DNA of 64,000 nucleotides from Chloroflexota bacterium. Its GTDB lineage: Bacteria; Chloroflexota; Anaerolineae; UBA1429. This document shows positions 63,178-64,000 of this stretch, piece after piece. The stretch spans positions 124,001 through 188,000 of the forward strand of contig JAAYDC010000015.1 in assembly GCA_012729455.1 (NCBI GenBank), written 5' to 3'. The notes under the pieces are model-generated. The model worked only from the letters and a program-made list of their open reading frames with translations. It ran no database searches and was not told where the DNA came from. The first letter of the stretch is position 1. The number at the start of each line of letters is the position of its first letter. The translations under genes and the position numbers were made by a program.

Positions 63178-63206
63178 AGAGTAACCGCGAACAGGCAGGA
63201 GTGCAA
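63178..63206 (-). promoter_or_regulatory. Promoter for the ceramidase-like operon
   Basis: On the minus strand TTGCAC, 17 bases, TACTCT, about 30 bases before the ATG at 63147. A moderate match. Confidence 0.45.
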
Positions 63207-63398
63207 GGCTTTAAAATAGGCCATTTAGCCCATAGGAGTAGGTTATTTAGCGTGCCCGGCAACGTGCAAATGACGTGTAGAAAAGCGCGATATGGCTCTG
63301 TTCTACGAGCCAGCGGAGGTGTATAATCTTGACAGAATGTTCAAGGGAAACCTTGCATTCACCCATACTAGACACCCAGCCGTCTGTATGGTGTAGGT
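63207..63398. other. Intergenic region without a visible gene
   Basis: No gene is seen here. A TATAAT occurs on the plus strand near 63320-63325 with no good -35 box. Hairpins follow to the right. Confidence 0.5.
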
Positions 63399-63451
63399 GC
63401 CTGTCGTCAATACCCCCCATATTGACGACAGGCGCCCCCCTTTTAGGGGGC
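63399..63451. repeat. Two tandem hairpins downstream of the DAHP synthase gene
   Basis: The first hairpin has perfect 14-base arms (GCCTGTCGTCAATA and TATTGACGACAGGC) around CCCCCCA. The second is GCCCCC, TTTTA, GGGGGC at about 63434-63451. They lie 11 bases beyond the stop of the leftward DAHP synthase gene and may end its transcript, although no T run follows. Confidence 0.7.
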
Positions 63452-63461
63452 AAATGAATCG

Positions 63462-64000
63462 CTATAGTGCGCGCCCCAATACCCCCGCGATCGCCGCGAT
63501 TTCGCCCATCAAACGGCCAAAAGTGTCAAAGTTGAGGCTCTGCAGACTGTCCGAGAGGGCATTTTGCGGATCCGGATGCACTTCGATGATCAAGCCATCC
63601 GCGCCAGCTGCGACCGCTGCCTTGGCCAGGGAGGGCACCAGTTGGTGATGTCCGGCCGCGTGGCTCGGATCCACCAGGATCGGCAAGTGCGAAGAGTGCT
63701 TGATGACGGGCACTGCGGAGAGATCCAAGGTAAAACGCGTCGAATCCTCAAAGGTACGGATACTGCGCTCGCACAGGATCACCTCGCCGCCTGATGCCAG
63801 CACATAATCGGCTGCCTGCAGCCACTCTTTGACGGTAGCCGCCAGGCCGCGCTTTAACAGGCAAGGCTTGCCGCTCTCGCCGACCGCTCACAGGAGAGTA
63901 TAGTTCTGCATGTTGCGCGCCCCCACCTGCAACAGATCGACGGATGCCACCATGGCATCCAGCTGGTGAGCATCGGTGATCTCACTGGCCACGGGCACAT
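63462..64000 (-). pseudogene. aroF: DAHP synthase gene with an in-frame TGA (partial)
   Basis: The 3' part of a class Ib 3-deoxy-7-phosphoheptulonate synthase, the first enzyme of the shikimate pathway, cut by the window end. The conserved series is read in one frame: DLLQVGARNMQNYTLL, then AVGESGKPCLLKRG, LASGGEVILCERSIRTF, PILVDPSHAAGH and EVHPDPQNALSDS. A TGA at 63890-63888 stands between LL and AVG, where relatives have Lys or Arg. It would remove the C-terminal half. A CGA-to-TGA mutation, readthrough or sequencing error are possible. Confidence 0.85.

Noticed and set aside
63888-63890. Genome-wide recoding of TGA as an amino acid
   Set aside because: Many intact genes in the window, such as recJ, lipB and rsmA, end in TGA at the expected place.

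Overview
This is a GC-rich bacterial chromosome segment whose gene set and gene order fit a member of the Chloroflexota (Anaerolineae or a relative). That placement is inferred from protein style and not from a marker tree. Support includes a tailless YabE-like G5/3D cell-wall protein next to rsmA, many Thr/Pro-linker lipoproteins, GlnA with an unusually large GlnE, a ferredoxin-fused EtfA, and several UroD-like and ceramidase-like proteins. Genes are dense, often with ATGA or GTGA start/stop overlaps, and no tRNA, rRNA operon, CRISPR array or transposase was seen.

Region 1 (1-19.3 kb) is mostly housekeeping. It holds a dGTPase-like HD hydrolase, a leftward group fmt-lipB-M24 peptidase-membrane protein, a DUF4870 protein, recJ, the carAB pair, and glnA followed by glnE. 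GlnA keeps the tyrosine that GlnE enzymes modify, and this GlnE carries two ACT-like domains between its catalytic halves, suggesting built-in nitrogen sensing. Between recJ and carA lies an AT-richer insert of about 2 kb carrying a DUF4091 protein. It appears to interrupt a gene whose start overlapped recJ and whose end still overlaps carA.

Region 2 (19.3-30.8 kb) has a zinc-ribbon FmdB-like protein, an MFS permease, rfbC, mtnA, a 2-hydroxyacid dehydrogenase, and a rightward run of acetyltransferase, M23 lipoprotein, glycerophosphodiesterase and AMMECR1 protein. A UPF0173 hydrolase follows, then an etfB-etfA-unknown-SDR operon.

Region 3 (30.8-47.2 kb) is an accessory region rich in carbohydrate-related proteins: UroD-like proteins, a beta-helix protein, a mannonate-dehydratase-like protein, an unrecognised 816-residue protein, DUF1349, a glycosyltransferase, a cupin, an SDR that has lost its catalytic Tyr, and two paralogous TIM-barrel-like proteins. 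It also contains a GrpE-like gene pair, a gutted molybdopterin oxidoreductase, and a RIO-family kinase preceded by a 16-codon ORF and a terminator.

Region 4 (47-53.8 kb) returns to core functions: rsmA, a G5/3D protein, a BaiN-like flavoprotein, the SRP RNA gene (ffs), a beta-propeller lipoprotein and thioredoxin reductase. Region 5 (54-64 kb) holds an orphan glycyl radical enzyme, an exonuclease, a RbsD/FucU mutarotase, a GH172 (DUF2961) protein and a leftward operon of two ceramidase-like proteins, an aldo/keto reductase and a UroD-like protein. The window ends in a DAHP synthase gene interrupted by an in-frame TGA.

Repeated promoter hits with a TTGCCC/TTGCGG/TTGACA -35 box, a 16-18 base spacer and a TATAAT-like -10 box suggest a common housekeeping sigma-factor signal.
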